Shown one piece after another: positions 43,898-45,077 of a stretch of DNA of 45,077 nucleotides. The first letter of the stretch is position 1; each line of letters opens with the position of its first letter. The translations under genes were made by a program, and so were the position numbers. The notes under the pieces are model-generated. The model searched no databases and was not told where the DNA came from. It saw only the letters and a list, made by a program, of their open reading frames with translations. The stretch is from Candidatus Rifleibacteriota bacterium (GTDB lineage: Bacteria > Muiribacteriota > Ozemobacteria > Ozemobacterales > Ozemobacteraceae): contig CAJOND010000043.1 in the NCBI GenBank assembly GCA_905236675.1, forward strand, positions 1-45,077. Direction: 5' to 3'.

Positions 43898-43928
43898 ATT
43901 GTAGTTGGTTTTTGTTGTAGTTATTGTT
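43898..43928 (+). repeat. 31-bp GTAGTT-type repeat, copy 2
   Basis: Same length as 298-328 with three mismatches, in the same orientation, and again near a member of the 219-bp family. Confidence 0.6.
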
Positions 43929-43955
43929 TAAAAATAAATCTGTCATCAAAAGAAG

Positions 43956-44276
43956 TTAAAGCTTAATTGCTTTTAGTTGTTCTTTTTTATAATATATTAC
44001 ATTTAATATATAAACTATTTTGTTTTCTTCATCTATTCTATAATATACAAAAAAATTATTAACTATAAGCCTACGTATTTTTAGAGAATAAAATGGTTCT
44101 TCCTGCAATATTGCATACTTTTTAGGGAAATTTTCTAATTTTTTTATTTTACTTCTTATTTCACGCAAATAAGAAATAGCTGTTTGAGGAGCAAGTAATA
44201 CATCAGAAATATAATCGCTTAATTCGATTAAATCATTTTCAGAATCTGGAGTCATAATGATTTCGTAAGAAATCAT
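43956..44276 (-). CDS. RelE/ParE-type toxin
   Basis: The 106-residue product fits the ParE branch of RelE/ParE toxins: IIMTPDSENDLIELSDYISD forms the first strand and helix, TAISYLREIRSKIKKLENFP the second helix, and IRRLIVNNFFVYYRID with IVYILNVIYYKKE the central strands with the Arg and Tyr positions typical of the family. Its ATG overlaps the antitoxin stop by 4 bases. It would act on DNA gyrase or the ribosome depending on subgroup; which one is not decided by sequence reading. Confidence 0.9.
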   Translation of the reverse strand: MISYEIIMTPDSENDLIELSDYISDVLLAPQTAISYLREIRSKIKKLENFPKKYAILQEEPFYSLKIRRLIVNNFFVYYRIDEENKIVYILNVIYYKKEQLKAIKL

Positions 44277-44572
44277 TTAGATAACCTACTTTCTAAGTCA
44301 TCAAAAACTTTGTCGAAAGGTCTTCCCTTGCCTTCAATTGATTGCTCATAACTGTGCTTAATTTTAGCTTTTAATTCAGAATTTGAAAGAGTATCTAATG
44401 TTTTTGGTTCATTGGGAATTGTTATTGAAAATGGAATACCTTTCTTAAAAATAATCTGTCTATAAAGGGAATTTATAAGCACAGAAACAGGAATTCCAAG
44501 CTTTTGTAAAATTGATTCTGCTTCAATCTTTAAATCATTTTCTACTCGAACACTTAATGTAGCATTTTTCAT
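44273..44572 (-). CDS. RelB/DinJ-type antitoxin
   Basis: The 99-residue product starts with ATLSVRVENDLKIEAESILQ and KLGIPVSVLINSLYRQI, the ribbon-helix-helix pattern of RelB/DinJ antitoxins. The segment GIPFSITIPNEP is also family-typical, and the helical tail (about 60-99) would wrap the toxin. GGGAG precedes ATG 44572. An inverted repeat in the promoter (44605-44624) is a good candidate for autoregulation. The pair sits between two near-identical 219-bp repeats. Confidence 0.92.
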   Translation of the reverse strand: MKNATLSVRVENDLKIEAESILQKLGIPVSVLINSLYRQIIFKKGIPFSITIPNEPKTLDTLSNSELKAKIKHSYEQSIEGKGRPFDKVFDDLESRLSK

Positions 44573-44594
44573 ATTATTTCTCCCTTCTTAAATA

Positions 44595-44624
44595 ATTCTA
44601 CTTGATTGTAATGCAATTTACAAT
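44595..44624 (-). promoter_or_regulatory. Promoter and putative operator of the toxin-antitoxin pair
   Basis: On the minus strand TTGTAA and TAGAAT are separated by 17 bases. The -35 box is part of a perfect inverted repeat ATTGTAA (44605-44611) / TTACAAT (44618-44624), the expected arrangement for repression by a ribbon-helix-helix antitoxin. Confidence 0.6.
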
Positions 44625-44711
44625 ACAAATTTTCATTAAGGAAGTTTGCGTAGCAATCGGAGGGTGACCGAGTTAGAGTAACTTTTCTTTAGCGTAAGTG
44701 TATCGTCAAAC

Positions 44712-44930
44712 GATGCTGCCCCACGATAGTGGGGAAGCTGGTTTTGGAGAAGCCAAAGACTGACGACCAACAGGAGGTTGGGAGTGCATGCGAGCGCCAG
44801 GATGGCAAGTGAGTCGTAAGGGGGAGCAATGCAAGGCATCGCGTTGCTGCTTAGAAAAATTACGCAAAGCTTCGCTTTGCTCCCCCCTCAGTCAGCAAGC
44901 TGACAGCTCCCCCGCAAGCAGGGGAGCATC
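44712..44930 (+). repeat. 219-bp repeat element, copy B
   Basis: Direct repeat of 43596-43814, same length, with about three base differences (for example GGGGAAGCTGG for GGGGCAGCTGG). Distance between copy starts is 1116 bp, and the toxin-antitoxin pair lies in between. Confidence 0.9.
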
Positions 44931-44942
44931 ATTAGGAAAAGA

Positions 44943-44973
44943 CCCCTTTCGGCACTACGTGCCACTTCCCCCA
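44943..44973 (+). repeat. Double-hairpin repeat, short copy
   Basis: CCCCTTTCGGCAC-tac-GTGCCACTTCCCCC has the C-tract, hairpin, C-tract order of the other copies. The second hairpin is incomplete. Confidence 0.5.
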
Positions 44974-45077
44974 CCTACGAGGCTGTCTAAAAACTCAAAT
45001 TCATCTGAGTGGTAAATTTTCAAAAAAAACTCCTTAAAAAATAAGGTACAATCGCTATTTGATACAGATTATGCTAT

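Larger units (their letters stand above)
43383..43955. other. Intergenic region with low-complexity DNA and 219-bp repeat copy A
   Basis: No gene is seen. 43465-43560 is a purine-rich run of GATAAGAGA-type units. The 219-bp element lies at 43596-43814 and a 31-bp GTAGTT repeat at 43898-43928. Open frames across the repeat come from its low stop-codon content and match between copies. Confidence 0.7.
44573..45077. other. Right-end intergenic region with TA promoter, repeat copy B and IS-end-like sequence
   Basis: No gene is seen. It holds the antitoxin promoter/operator (44595-44624), 219-bp element copy B (44712-44930), a further hairpin repeat (44943-44973) and AGGCTGTCTAAAAACT (44980-44995), after which an insertion sequence may begin and run past the window end. 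Confidence 0.7.

Noticed and set aside
43672..43920. Plus-strand frame across repeat copy A, and its twin at 44788-45015
   Set aside because: Both translate the same palindromic repeat, then diverge at the repeat end. This is shared repeat DNA and not a conserved protein family.

Overview
The window is AT-rich bacterial chromosome, about 45 kb, densely packed with genes on both strands. It carries housekeeping genes (pheST, dnaG-rpoD, trpS, pckA, arfB, an AlkA-like glycosylase, a YchF-like GTPase and three tRNA genes). Alongside them are many envelope genes: lipoproteins, a LysM protein, a PilM/N/O/P-type pilus platform and a pseudopilin-like protein. Lipoproteins and type IV pilus-type parts point to a diderm. 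Zinc-ribbon/pseudopilin, PEGA/SUMF1 and NHL/IPT proteins together recall poorly cultured lineages such as Riflebacteria. That placement is an inference with low confidence, because no rRNA gene is present.

Layout. 1-1034: repeat-rich DNA around one small gene whose product resembles a RiPP leader. 1035-5183: an ECF sigma factor followed by a very large NHL/IPT lipoprotein. 5371-8775: pheS-pheT. 8878-10727: a small membrane protein and a CNT nucleoside transporter. 10886-14237 (minus): a PilM-PilN fusion, PilO-like and PilP-like proteins. 14418-16151: a GT2 glycosyltransferase, a short FloA-like protein without an SPFH domain, and an anchored sensor-like protein. 16256-21041 (minus): a sigma-70 factor with two tandem Cys-rich modules, 13 bp upstream of a BREX PglX-like methyltransferase with no other BREX gene in view. 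21094-25666 (minus): an ABC exporter, a DsbA/HCCA-isomerase-like protein, a PEGA-SUMF1 protein and a small anchored protein. 25787-29899 (minus): a LysM protein, a SNF2 helicase and a companion protein. 30235-32693: pckA and an unknown membrane protein. 33034-35970: dnaG-rpoD behind a near-consensus promoter. 36081-36415: tRNA(CAU) and two identical tRNA-Glu. 36753-43382: mostly minus-strand genes (arfB, lipoproteins, zinc-ribbon pseudopilin-like protein, trpS, unknown membrane proteins, AlkA-like, YchF-like). 43383-45077: a RelB/ParE-type toxin-antitoxin pair between two 219-bp near-identical direct repeats.

The most novel candidate is the sigma/PglX pair. A Cys-rich, possibly redox- or metal-responsive sigma factor appears to be co-transcribed with a solitary PglX-like DNA methyltransferase. 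Other notable items are the repeat-flanked toxin-antitoxin module, a dispersed double-hairpin repeat family, the RiPP-like small gene, the acidic tracts shared by all three pilus platform proteins, and a pseudopilin-like protein whose prepilin leader is replaced by a zinc ribbon. No CRISPR array, rRNA gene or intact transposase is visible.
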